Shown one piece after another: positions 23,031-34,600 of a stretch of 64,000 bases of DNA. The position numbers were made by a program, and so were the translations under genes. How positions within the stretch are numbered: position 1 is the stretch's first letter; every line of letters begins with the position of its first letter. The notes beneath the pieces are model-generated. The model was not told the DNA's origin. It worked only from the letters and a program-made list of their open reading frames with translations, and searched no databases. This DNA is from Owenia fusiformis (taxonomy: Eukaryota; Annelida; Polychaeta; Sabellida; Oweniidae), in assembly GCA_903813345.2 (NCBI GenBank), contig CAIIXF020000005.1, positions 40,243,375 to 40,307,374 of the forward strand, in the 5' to 3' direction.

Positions 23031-26000
23031 TTTCTGTTCCCACTGAGTAAGATTGGCTTGGCTTAGAATTGAATTCTTTATTTTCAAATACAGTGTTTAA
23101 TGTGTTAAATGGAGAGATAGATGGGCCGATCAACAAATTAATGGATGATTTCATGGTTAATCACGTCCTCTCTTTCCTTAAAGGCAGAATTAGATCTAGC
23201 AATAACTTAGGAATATTTTGGTCATGTCTTTTTTCTAAATAATAATTTTGTGCAGAAAATGTTATGTTTTTTCCCAGAGGAGGGACATGATGATCAATAG
23301 ACTGAATTCTCAAGATATTCAGTCTATCTGTCTATTGGACATAGACTTAACAAAATATCAGGTATATATAGTCTTAGAGGAGTTTATGGTTTAGATACAA
23401 TATGATATTGCACATTTTCAATGTTTTTACTTTAGCTCAATAAATATTTTTTATACATCATTTTTTTATAATATAAATAATGGCTATTTTGTTGACTTCT
23501 TCACAACCTTACTTGCAGACCAAGTAATAAATAGTAGTACTTCAGAATTATCTATTTTACATATTAATAAGTCAACAACTTGCTTAATCCGAATAAATGT
23601 CTGTTTAGTGGTCCCAACATACAGAGAGAGTGAAACCTCTAATAAGGGCTCGTCAAGTCCCTAGAAATCACTTTTTCTAAAAAGACAATTATTATTTAGG
23701 AGTCTAATTGAATTATCGTAGCACTTGCATACTTGAGCTTCAAAGCAAGTCACATAAAACATTATGGCGTAACAATACTAATATTTAAAGTAAACAATTC
23801 TTTAAATAAATAATAAATAATTAATGGATCAGATCTTCTCATTTTAAGGCCCTTTCCTTGTCTGATGAAATATCAGCCATTGAATAAAAGGATTGTATTT
23901 AATTTCAAAGGAAATATATTTTTGACAATAGTTTTCAGTGAGACAACTTATTGTACCTATTTTAATAAATTCTCAATGGGCTTTATGTAAAAAGTTATGA
24001 TATGAGACAATAGGGTATTACTTTCATGTAAGAGCCCGGGGGCCTTATAATGAGAAGATCCATCATTTGCTTCAGATATTCATCTTTCCATGCTATCTAT
24101 ACATGCTATCAACTTCCTTTCTCCTCTATGTCAAACATCCTAAAGCACTACATCCTTACTAATATATCTTACAATCCATTTTCTAGTGTCTATTACCTAC
24201 ATAAATTAGTAATAATATGAGATTCAGCCCCGAAAGGGTATTTAACGTCATACGACTTCTTCCTACAACTACAAGCACCACATACACTAATGGACCAACA
24301 ATTAAACACTTACACAAAGTACAGTTTGATGTATTGATAATCTAGCTTTAAAGTTATGCTCTTCAGGTAATAAGTAGTTTTCAAACCAAAACAATTTCAC
24401 CTTGCTTTGGAAAAATATTTGTAGTGGTACTAAATAAGAGGATTTGCAATTTATTGTAATTTCGTTCAAGAGAAAAAGCTTTGTACATTTTTTCATTTTG
24501 ATATTAAAGTTGTTCAAGAAGAAAATCACAATTACTTTTTGGATAAATCAATTATATGCCAAAATGTAAGTTGCCCAACTACTTATTTGTACAGGTATAT
24601 TTTCATGATTTTAATCCACTGCAATCTTAGCAAGAGCAACGTAAATAAGCATATCATCTAATCATCTAAATAACACATTTCCTGATGTTAATAGCATTGC
24701 ACTTTAATTATAGTTTAGAAAAACACGTTTAGGTCTTCCCACTATCATAGGTTGAAAAGAGTAAGACTTCAAGTGTCATGATCATAGTTTGATGCTCAAT
24801 GTCACCGAGGGATCTAACTGCTTCCGCATGAACATGTGCTACTTGATGTGCCTTGTAGTGGTTGGCAAGCTGATGAATTTTGGTGCCTCTCGGTTGGCTA
24901 GTTGGTGCGTGATAATTTGTGGTGCCGTTACTTGGCTGGCAGCGATTGGAATGTTAGGAGACATTGAAACCTCATCCAATCTAAACAGTCTGAAAATATA
25001 AAATACGAAATGCATAATTCAGCATTGATTCAGTCATTTCTAACTCGTGATATTTAATATATGAGTACTTGCATATCATCACAATGCAATAAAAATACGG
25101 AGAACGCTGTAGCAACTATGCATGCCAAACATATATTACATTTTCATCTTTGTATAGATGTGGCATTTTACTTTATTTATTTTATTCCATTTGTGACAGG
25201 CTGTTTTGTATTGGATATTGTTGCTTGAATGTTAATTGCTACTTAGATGTGACGTCAATGCTAATATGATTAGTAAGGAGAAATGAAAACACCAATGCCC
25301 ATTCATATGAGCCTTTCAATAATTATATTTAGATATCCGTTTATTAATACTCCAAATCAGATTTACTTGGGATCATAATTACAACTTTTCATTGACCATA
25401 CATCTTCCCTTTTAAAAGTACATTATTTTCTAATGAGAAAGCTGGTTGGTGGGTTTGCCGGGCAATAAGTAAGATATTTTGAAACCCTTTTACAAGGTAG
25501 TGTTGTAAGTGACCTAGATATACACCCCAATACCCAAATTAGAACATTTGATTCATAGACCGAATTTTACATGTTACATCTCTAAAATACGAGCATATAC
25601 ATGTATATGCTACATCAAAGGGCCGTTTGCTTTTTAGTTAAATACAGGTACCGTTCAATCATTTCCTGAGTATGTTTCTAATTAAAAACCAGAAGGAAAA
25701 GACTGAATACATTTTAGCATACAAAACAAGTAGTCTCAAAGGGAAACAAATTGTATGGTCTCTCATTGCATTCACTTACAATTGATGAGCACTTAGCACT
25801 TATAATTTTGTCAATTTTCTCTAAATGAGTTAAAAGGATCATGTTGACTTATTGCTAGTTTCAATGATCATTCTCGAGACATGTGTCAATTAGAGACGGT
25901 TTGATATTGATTTAGATTAGGGGAGTAATTACCATGAACATTGATAAGTCATCTCTGATCAAATAAATAGCTTTTGATTCCTTTCATTAACCTTTGATTT

Positions 26001-26770
26001 AGCCAACAATCATTTCATAAAATTTCTTAGGAGCAAGACTCAGTCAATCCAAGGATTTACATAGACAATTAGACACGTTCATTTATTGCATACTAATATT
26101 ACGCGAAAATTTGACCTCTCCAATGATATTGACCTTTAAAGTGATCTTCACCTTGAGTGATCATGGACTTCCTACATGATTTGATAGAAATACGAGTAGA
26201 AAGTATTGTCATGGGTGTTATATATTTTAAAAAGTTTCTCTCGAATTTTAAAAAGTTTGATGTGCAGAAATAGCGTAAATAAAGCAAATTTCGCGTAAGG
26301 CAAGGGGTTACAGGATTTTAGTGTCGTCGCTTAAATAATTCGCAGACAAACAAAATCTTATGGTCAGAATGTAATGCTTTGTTTGATTGGTTCATCCGGA
26401 ATTAATCCATTTCCGGTGATCATGGACGTAACACTTCTCCGATGGTCTTGGTCCTGGCTCTACCGAATGTAGAAATTTGAGAAGAAAGCCGGATTGTGTA
26501 GTGATGTGGGATTATGAAGTAAACCTGAAGTATTTGGTTTCATAACGGAAATTAAATGAATCTGAAATCCATTATTTTATATAGAAAATGATTATTTTTA
26601 TCTTTCCGGTGTGAAGCATATCTAGGATATCATCAAGATTACACAGTTATAGCATGGTGGTGTTCTCCATAGGAAGTAATTCTACAGGGTGACACAAAAA
26701 ATGCCACCTACTCATTTCGGAATAACTCTCTCAATAATTAAGGAATCTTCATGATTTTTATGCGTATATC
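23031..26770. other. Gene-free stretch
   Basis: AT-rich. Apart from the weak open frame at 24789-25001 I see no gene, and no repeat boundary until a solo CAGGGTGACACAAAAAATG terminus at 26686. Confidence 0.5.
24789..25001 (+). CDS. Doubtful 70-codon open frame with two hydrophobic segments
   Basis: Not recognised as any family. The frame starts at ATGATGCTC..., has a NVTEGSNC stretch with one N-glycosylation sequon, and two hydrophobic runs (about residues 17-33 and 36-56, the latter with WCVIICGAVTWLAAIG). Its base composition is more GC-rich than the surroundings, which made me look twice. However, no donor follows before the stop, and the opposite strand is also partly open over the same span. 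It may be an exon fragment, a repeat relic or chance. Confidence 0.2.
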   Translation: MMLNVTEGSNCFRMNMCYLMCLVVVGKLMNFGASRLASWCVIICGAVTWLAAIGMLGDIETSSNLNSLKI

Positions 26771-27131
26771 TGTGTATCTCATACTTGAGTGGGTTTGGGG
26801 TAGATATATCACCCGGGAATATATATCATATCTGAGGAGCGGGCAGGATATATTGTATATGTCCCGCTCTAGCCAAAATGCGGGCAGATATAATATATCC
26901 ATCCCGCTCCCGGGAATTTCTTCAAAAGTTTAAAAAATTTAAAAATTTAAATTTCAGAAGTTTAAAATTTTTCAAAAAGTTTAAATGTTACAATTCTATT
27001 GTATTGAACTGAAGGAATATTGTGAAAATGTTAAATATAAATTGTGCTTTTACAGTATATGTCTATCTTGTCATTTGAAAAAGGTGGTAAAGGTTATATC
27101 TACCCCAAACCCACTCAAGTATTAGATACAC
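26771..27131. mobile_element. Inverted-repeat element with CCCGGGA/CCCGCTC interior
   Basis: TGTATCTCATACTTGAGTGG plus GTTTGGGGTAGATATA (26772-26808) is inverted at 27095-27130 as TATATCTACCCC, AAACCCACTCAAG, TATTAGATACA. Inner sequence also folds: CACCCGGGAATATAT, GAGCGGGCAGGATATAT and TGTCCCGCTC face GCGGGCAGATATAATATAT and CATCCCGCTCCCGGGAA. Confidence 0.65.
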
Positions 27132-27146
27132 CAGTTATGTACGGTC

Positions 27147-27257
27147 GGTTTTGGATACAGGGTTTATCCCGCGGGAAATATGTGTACCTCCCTCGGTCCC
27201 TGCGGTCCCTCGTGAGATACACATATTTCCCTTGGGATAAACCCTGTATCCAAAACC
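27147..27257. repeat. Long near-perfect hairpin
   Basis: The left arm GGTTTTGGATACAGGGTTTA TCCCGCGGGAAATATGTGTA is matched by the inverted right arm ending TAAACCCTGTATCCAAAACC, with only two or three mismatches over about 43 bp. The loop is a short GC-rich CTCGGTCCCTGCGGTCCCTCG. An open frame running through it (27044-27475) encodes palindromic nonsense and is not called. Confidence 0.8.
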
Positions 27258-27687
27258 TCCCAGTTACTAATAAAATCCTATATCTATATCTTAACCCTTA
27301 TATATACAATGTTCAAAAGGAGAAAAGATTGGTATGCTTGCATAGCGTTAACAACTTGGAAATTAACAGATGCCTTATATTCCGTGGAGTCATGCCCCAC
27401 AAAATCACTCAAAACTGTAAATTAGAAAACTTGTCTTTCATAATTTATCCAATAAGCGAAATTCATGAAATTTGACAAAATTAAGAAAAATGGGTAGATA
27501 TTGTGACGTATTATTGATAATATGTGGAAGCAATCCAAAAATGACTCAAATAATGGCTAAGACAAATGAATCACAGAAAATTGTATTTTTATGATTTCAC
27601 CGAGAGCATACCTGGAGAGTTGTTAATGCTATACAAATACAACAATCTTTTTTCCATCGAACACTCTTTCTACACAAAAAATCACTT

Positions 27688-28418
27688 AAAGGAGTGGTAT
27701 CGATATGGACCTTTTGTACGCACGTTTCTCTTAAACCAGTCTTAAAAAAAATTTAACACATCGTCAATTTAATGGTCATCTTTCGAATCGTAACACTTTT
27801 ATTTGAAATATATATAATATATATACTTTCATCTATATTGTTTTAGAAAACACATCAAACACTTGTTTTGTTCTTGGTATCATGTTTCCAGAGTGAAATG
27901 AAACATCTTTCCGAACCTCATTGGAACAAAACGACATAAACACAATATGTTTAGGTCTCTCAATATTGTAATTGTACAAAGGAAATTCTGGTTGAAGTAT
28001 CTTGCTAATGAAATAAAAGGTTTATCTTGATTTTTTCTATATTTTTTTTTTTTGGGGGGGGGGGCGTTTTAATTTTTTGAATACTTTTTTAAAATCAACC
28101 CAAAATTCCTTTGTATAACTATAATATTGAGAGGTCCAAAACATGTTGTATATGCTATTTTGTTCCAACAAGGTTCGGAAAGACATTTTATTTCATTCTC
28201 AAGAATTGTTAGAAAGGAGCAAAAATAATTGCACTAAAAAAACAAAAAATGTTAACAAAAACAGTTATATAAAATATTTCTAAATAATTTTCGCATTAAA
28301 TTGTTGTCAATCAGTCAACATTACATAAAATACCGTGTTTTTTACAGAATGTTTTCAATGATTGGTTTAAGGGAAAAACATTGTTGAATTCAGTTCTCCA
28401 TATCGATACCACTCCTTC
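27688..28418. mobile_element. Inverted-repeat element E, copy 2
   Basis: It shares TTAAAGGAGTGGTATCGATA at the left and TATCGATACCACTCCTT at the right with copy 1 at 16897-17490, and most of the interior. It carries an extra block of about 150-180 bp (TTTCGAATCGTAACACTTTT onward) containing an extra TTCCGAACCT/GGAACAAAAC pair. A long T/G homopolymer run (T then G) lies at about 28044-28066. It sits just downstream of the ImpL2 gene's last exon. Confidence 0.8.
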
Positions 28419-28572
28419 CTTAATTATTGAGAAAATTACTGATTGTCGTGATCCGACGAAGAACTTCAGCACAATAGGTTCATTAAGGTTTCTGAATGGT
28501 CATACTGTAGTATATATTGTGTATGAATATGAATTAATCAAGTTACATTCATAAGTATTAATTATTTTATCA

Positions 28573-28620
28573 CTAGCTGCTAAACTGGATGTCGTTGATC
28601 CGTCGGGTAATGGATATAGC
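28573..28620 (-). CDS. ImpL2: ImpL2-like exon 10 (last)
   Basis: It follows CAAGACAG and encodes 15 residues (AISITRRINDIQFSS) and a TAG stop. Phase 0 agrees with exon 9. An alternative acceptor 8 bp upstream would shift the frame and lose this stop, so CAAGACAG is preferred. Confidence 0.7.
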   Translation of the reverse strand, partial: AISITRRINDIQFSS

Positions 28621-31600
28621 CTGTCTTGCTTGAAAGGTACGAGAATTCTCTTCGACCCTCTAGATCAATTATATTTTTAAGATTTCTCACTTCGACACAT
28701 GTTTTAACATGTTTTAATTTTAAATACGAAGCTACCTTGCAATATATATGAAAATATATACTTACAGGGTAAAGGAATGTCTCCACAGTTTCGGATCCAT
28801 ACTCGTTCTCCACTTTGCATTTATAATTGCCCATGTTTTCTAACCACTGAATGTTCTTTATCAACAGATCACCGTTTTCTAGTACCTATAAATTTGAAAG
28901 TGCATTTGATTAAGACATAATGACATTTTTGCTGGTAAATCGCCTTTATTCATCCAAAATATAGTTTAATTCGAATAACGATTGATAGTTTCGCATATGA
29001 GTGTCACTATTCCCCTCTAGAATATCTCACTATTTCCAAAAGAATCACAGGTGCTAAGAAAATACATGTAAGCTTATACATATTTTTTCACTAAATATTT
29101 GTATTTCATGATCTACATACTTGCTCTTTGCCTCCGCGTCCTGGGTTGATATGGTTTCCATTGTTATCTATCCACTGGACGGTTGGGGCTGGATGCCCGT
29201 CTCCTCGACAGTATAGTTGAACATCAGCCCCCTGTTTCTCCAATCTCTGAGAGGTCCACATATAGACACGGGCTGGTACGCCTGCCATTTAGAAAATTGT
29301 GAACATTAATATTGATGTCAAAACATTGAACTGTAATATCTATCAAAATACAACCGCTCATGCAACGACTGGAAGCAATAAGTGATAAAGTAAATATGAA
29401 CAAGCATTGAGCAGTACTTTATATAAAAAATACTAAACTAAACTAGACAACTTCGCAAATACATGTAAGCTATTTTATAAAATAGCATGTATGATAAAGT
29501 TAACATTCTCAACGAGTTGTTATTAAGATGTTTTTAATTGAGGTCCTATACTATACATAAGTTATTATAACTTATGAAGTTATTGAAAGTTAAAACCCAT
29601 AACCAGGCTGGGGATCGTGAAATATAAAACTATTAAACATAAACCCTAATCAGAACAGTGTAACATGTATTGCCAGATTACGGGAATTAAATATTAAAGA
29701 AACATTTTACGAAATTGAAAGGCACAATCACTCAAAAACTTGCAATGCCTGCCACCGATGAGTCTGTGAAAAGATGACAAGGTAATTTAAAAAGAATATA
29801 AAGGTATGATAAGCACCAAAAATATGAATATTAAATCATGTAAAACCTTATACTAGACTATTAAAATCCTCCACAGTTACAAGAGTTATATGTTTGAACC
29901 ATACAATTGTCGATTGCCTAACTTATTGTGTCCCATTTTAGAAGTTTAATTTCTGTTTGCTTTGTTGCAGAATGATTTTTTCACAGAAATATACACTAGG
30001 TAAAATTAAGCATACCCTAAGGGTTTGGTTGAATGAAGATATGAAACGCCATGCCGTATACATTAATCACATAGTGAATTATATGCACTCGGGAAAACTT
30101 TTCTTAAAATTTCTACAAGCTTAATTGTAATTGCCAGCTCATATAAGGGTAAAACATACTTGAATGCATGGTATTTTACAGAGTAAAAATGACACGACGT
30201 AAATAATTACGGAAACGTCGGATTGTTAATCGTAAGTTGCATGAATTTTCTGATTGGAAATAATAGTAATACTAGAAATCAACGGAATCCACATTTATAC
30301 ATAATTTAAACTATATAAACGAACGTGGGTTATCTAATATAATAGCGGGCGTTTTAAGTTGTTTATATTCCAAATTCATCTTGATTGAGTCTCATTTGAT
30401 CTATTTGAATAATCTAGGAATGATGATTGAGTAGACGGTGCACTAGAAAATTATATTACTGTGTGATGAACTTAAGAGATAGATCAGGTGAACTTAATTA
30501 AGGAAAGCAATTGTAACACATCATCAACATCATATATTACTATCAATGCAGTCTTGAAATTTAGCAATACCATATGATGTTGACAGAAATGAGAATCAGT
30601 CACAGCACACATATTAAATAAAATTCCATGCTAGAAAAAGGTGAACCACACTTAGAACATGTACTACAGTGAAACGTACCAGGTATAAAATAGTCATCAG
30701 CAAATATTGGTATCGCTAGAAAACAAACATGTACAAACAATGACATCTTCACCAAAACAATGACATCTTCACTTTCACAACACCAAATATGTCACATTAC
30801 GTATATGTGTATGTATTTATATATTCAAGGCTGAGTAATTCAAAAACATTTCATCAGTTTTACTCATAACATGGTTATTTCTAATATATCAAGTTGAATG
30901 AAATACTCTGTTTATTAGTAAAAATATGAGGCTAATTTTGGGAACTCACCATTTCCGCTTTTCTTGACGACACACCTCTCACTTACATCGCCTCCAATAT
31001 CATTGCCTGTAATGTAACCAAATATCAAATTATTAACTTATATTTTTTTTTAAATTTCAAAAGCAAAAAGTGCTTTTAAAGTGTATCTACTATTCATACG
31101 CATTTCCTTGTTATTTCTATAACGTTGCCAGGTATGCTTTTACCATATAGATTCAATAGACGAAAATATTATTCAAGAATGTATTTAACTATTAGAAATA
31201 TGATGTTAATTCGTGTACTTACCCACATACATTTCTGTATCTGCTGTAATTGTATTGTAAGGCGTGCTTGCTACACAAGTATATGTACCCTGGTCTTCCG
31301 GTGTAACACAGTCTATAGTCAGTTTGGCTTTGGTAGAACTCAACTTCAAAAGACTCATTTTTCTATTTTTTGGGGTATTTTCAAATGTTGTTGTTTCATC
31401 TTCGATAACGTTTCTTTCACTCTGAAAATAAACGTATATGTATAATATTATAAATATTTGACAGGGAAGTGGCATTTGATTCTCTTTCTGATTCGCAATT
31501 TACATTTATAGATGTGTTGCTCTAGTTTCATCTAAAATCTGTTTTTCACAAAGCCTTAATGTTAGGTCAAATTGCATAGTTCCGGGATCAATTACTTATT

Positions 31601-34600
31601 CGTTGTAATAAAAGTCTTAGAAAGAATACAACAGGATAAATAAAAGCAACAAAAGCTAATCCTTTCAATAAAGTGAATTAGTCAGGTCATCAATCGGGTT
31701 TATGAATCCTTAAATTCAATTCCACAATATGGGATATCGTCTGCAGTTTATGTCATGGAGGCTTCAGTGCTTACCTTACTTAACATTTCGGTGGTGTCAG
31801 CACGAGTTGGTATCTGAACCAAACCAAACAATATTTTCTGACTTTACTATTACATAAGTTAGTCCAATATTTTTAATGATCTATGTAATGGTTAAGATCA
31901 TTCTTAGACTTATAGGTATGACACATATAAACCAACGTACCTGCTGTAACCTCTCTCCATTGTAAAGCCAATGTATTGTTGGTGAGGGACTTCCGCCAGC
32001 AGAACACTCGATTACAACCTTTTCGCCGAGGCTTACTTCTTTTCTCTCTGGAGGCACTTCCTCATTGAAGAATAGTTTATGTGGTTTCTCTTCTCCAACT
32101 GAAATTAGGTTAAATTTTTCATATTATATAATTGTTGCATTTTCAAAGTAGGGGGAAATTATAATCTTGATGGGTAAAATTGCAATTGTCAGTTAGTGAT
32201 TTTAAGTGAAATCTCCGCATACTCTTGAGTGAATATGTCATGATTTTACAGAGGAGACGATTTTTATTTATTCAATGCACGATGTTGGATTAAACATACT
32301 GATTTTCCAAAGAAAAGCGATAAAAGTTCAGTAAATCAAATTAATAGATAACTAAGGATCCTTACCACCAGATAGAAAGTTCCTTTTTCGCAAGTTTCTG
32401 TCCAGCCTAAACGCCTGCAACACAGTGGAATGATGTACACAGTTAATAACAACAGTAGTACGTAGAAAGACAATCGTATGCAATTTCTATGTTCATGCAA
32501 TGGTACAATAGTAAAGGAGGAATCGCAGATGTAAGGAGTGGTAAGCAGCAATTGACCCAAATGTTCTAAAATTGGAAGGTTTATAAAAGATAGCTAGATC
32601 TGATTCTGCATTCTGATATGTCCCGATTTATATTTAAATGCTTTTTTGTAAGAGATAGTGCATCTCTGGAACACCACGATGGTGTGTGATTCTGCCATTT
32701 GTGGAGAATACTCAGTAATCAGTTCTAAGTTATTATATAATGCCGTAACTTGACTTAACTTGACAGTAACTTGACTCGACTCTTATTTCCCCATGATGGT
32801 GTTATTTTCACGATTAGAAATTTCAGATTTCTCTGAATACCTCATAATTTTTCAGAAATGATCACGGAAGAATGATGGGTGTTATGTGGTTACGTTTATT
32901 TGTTATTTTGTCATATGCCTTATTAGAGTGCTCTACCGCAATGTGATGTACGGCCACATATTTTACAAATTTCTAACTTCTAGGTATATTAACGTTTAAT
33001 ATGTACACTAATAACTTTGTGGGGAGATACATTGTCGGCCATAAGTTTTGGTTGCCTTCATTTTTCAAACGGTTACAAATTGGATCTGTAATTTCAACGA
33101 TGATTGGGAGTTTTTCGCCCAAGTGACAATCCTGTCAGCCGGTCCTGTCTACAGACTTTGTGTCATAAAAAAGGTGTTAATCGGTGATACATTTTTTTTG
33201 ATTAACAAGTATTGGATTGCCAGTATGTAAAACCTTGAGTGAATAAAAAATATGGCCCTTCAACCACTAATTGCATCTATGACTGGAAATGACATCATGC
33301 TTAACCCGAGGAGAGGTATGATTAAGTACTCATCGTCATTGACTGAATTGTCAATTGATTGATCGATTGATTGATTGGTTAACAGCTAGATCACCCCACA
33401 CACACGACGTAAAATATAGATAACGTTCAATAAAACATCCAAAAGTGCCATTAACGGTTAAAACTCTTTCAAAATTATATTATTTAAATCTGAGATGTAG
33501 CTTTATAGTATTGTAGTAGCCTTGTATCTATTTGTTGCCTCATTCCAGGACATGATGATGCAAGAACTGTGCTAATGGCTGACTATTTATCATTCCTATA
33601 CCTAATCACAATCCTGAGTGCAGATCGTGGGAGAATTAACGATTTCGGGTCGACTCCATCTCTATTAGATGACGTATGTGCAATTGATAAAGAGAATAAT
33701 TGCAATAAATATTATTGATTCTGTGACGGGAATACTAGCTGTTAATTACACCAAACAGCTACTTTACTGTAAAAAGTACCAATTCAAATATACGTATAAG
33801 CGCAATTGACAACTTGAACAGAAACACAGTAGAAACTGAGAAATAAAATTAATGAGAACCTATGAGCATGTTTCGTTCACAGATGATTTCTCAGTGAATG
33901 AGAAACTAACTCCCGTGGCAGTGGTGGTCAACGTACGTCAATCGGAGACCACCACTGTAGGAGCTTGGAGGTACCCGGCCCAGACTTGAAATCAATTATG
34001 AAGCCTTGGGAGAATTAGCAAGTTTTATCAACTTTAACAGAATTTTTTCAATATTTTGAAGTATAACTAAGAATAACTTAGCAATTGTTATTATTTGGCT
34101 ATCTGCTCATTTCATGGAATCTATATTGGAAGATGGACATTCTCCGCATATCTGCCGATTGCAAGATTCATTATTCTGTCACGTCTAATCTTGAAAAGTG
34201 CACCTTAGCCATTATTGCTAATTGGGGATTGTTTCAATGTGTCCTTCACTGACATTCCAGAGCACCAGACTCGCAAGCCCATTTATCTTACTTAATAAAA
34301 TAAATATTTACAATTTACAAATTCATTGTCACAAACTGATAAGGTGTTGCCAAAATTTCGTCGTTATGTTTAGTGTACGTGTTTACTTTTGTTATATCAA
34401 CACACTTGGAGTTATGAGGCTGATATTAATTCAATGTCATTCTAGTTGTAATTAATCATGTTTTGAAGATGATAAAAAGTAATAATGAAATATTAATACC
34501 GATCATTAATAGCAAATTTATAATAAATTTCGAGAACTACTCAAACCATCATGAACCATCCTTCATTCAAAGGACTTCATTTATTACTCAGTTCAGGAAA

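Noticed and set aside
27044-27475. 143-codon open frame
   Set aside because: It runs through a near-perfect hairpin and encodes a peptide mirrored around it. This is structural, not coding.
31125-31445. Plus-strand 106-codon frame
   Set aside because: It is antisense to exon 5 of the ImpL2-like gene, whose Ig motifs and splice sites are clear.
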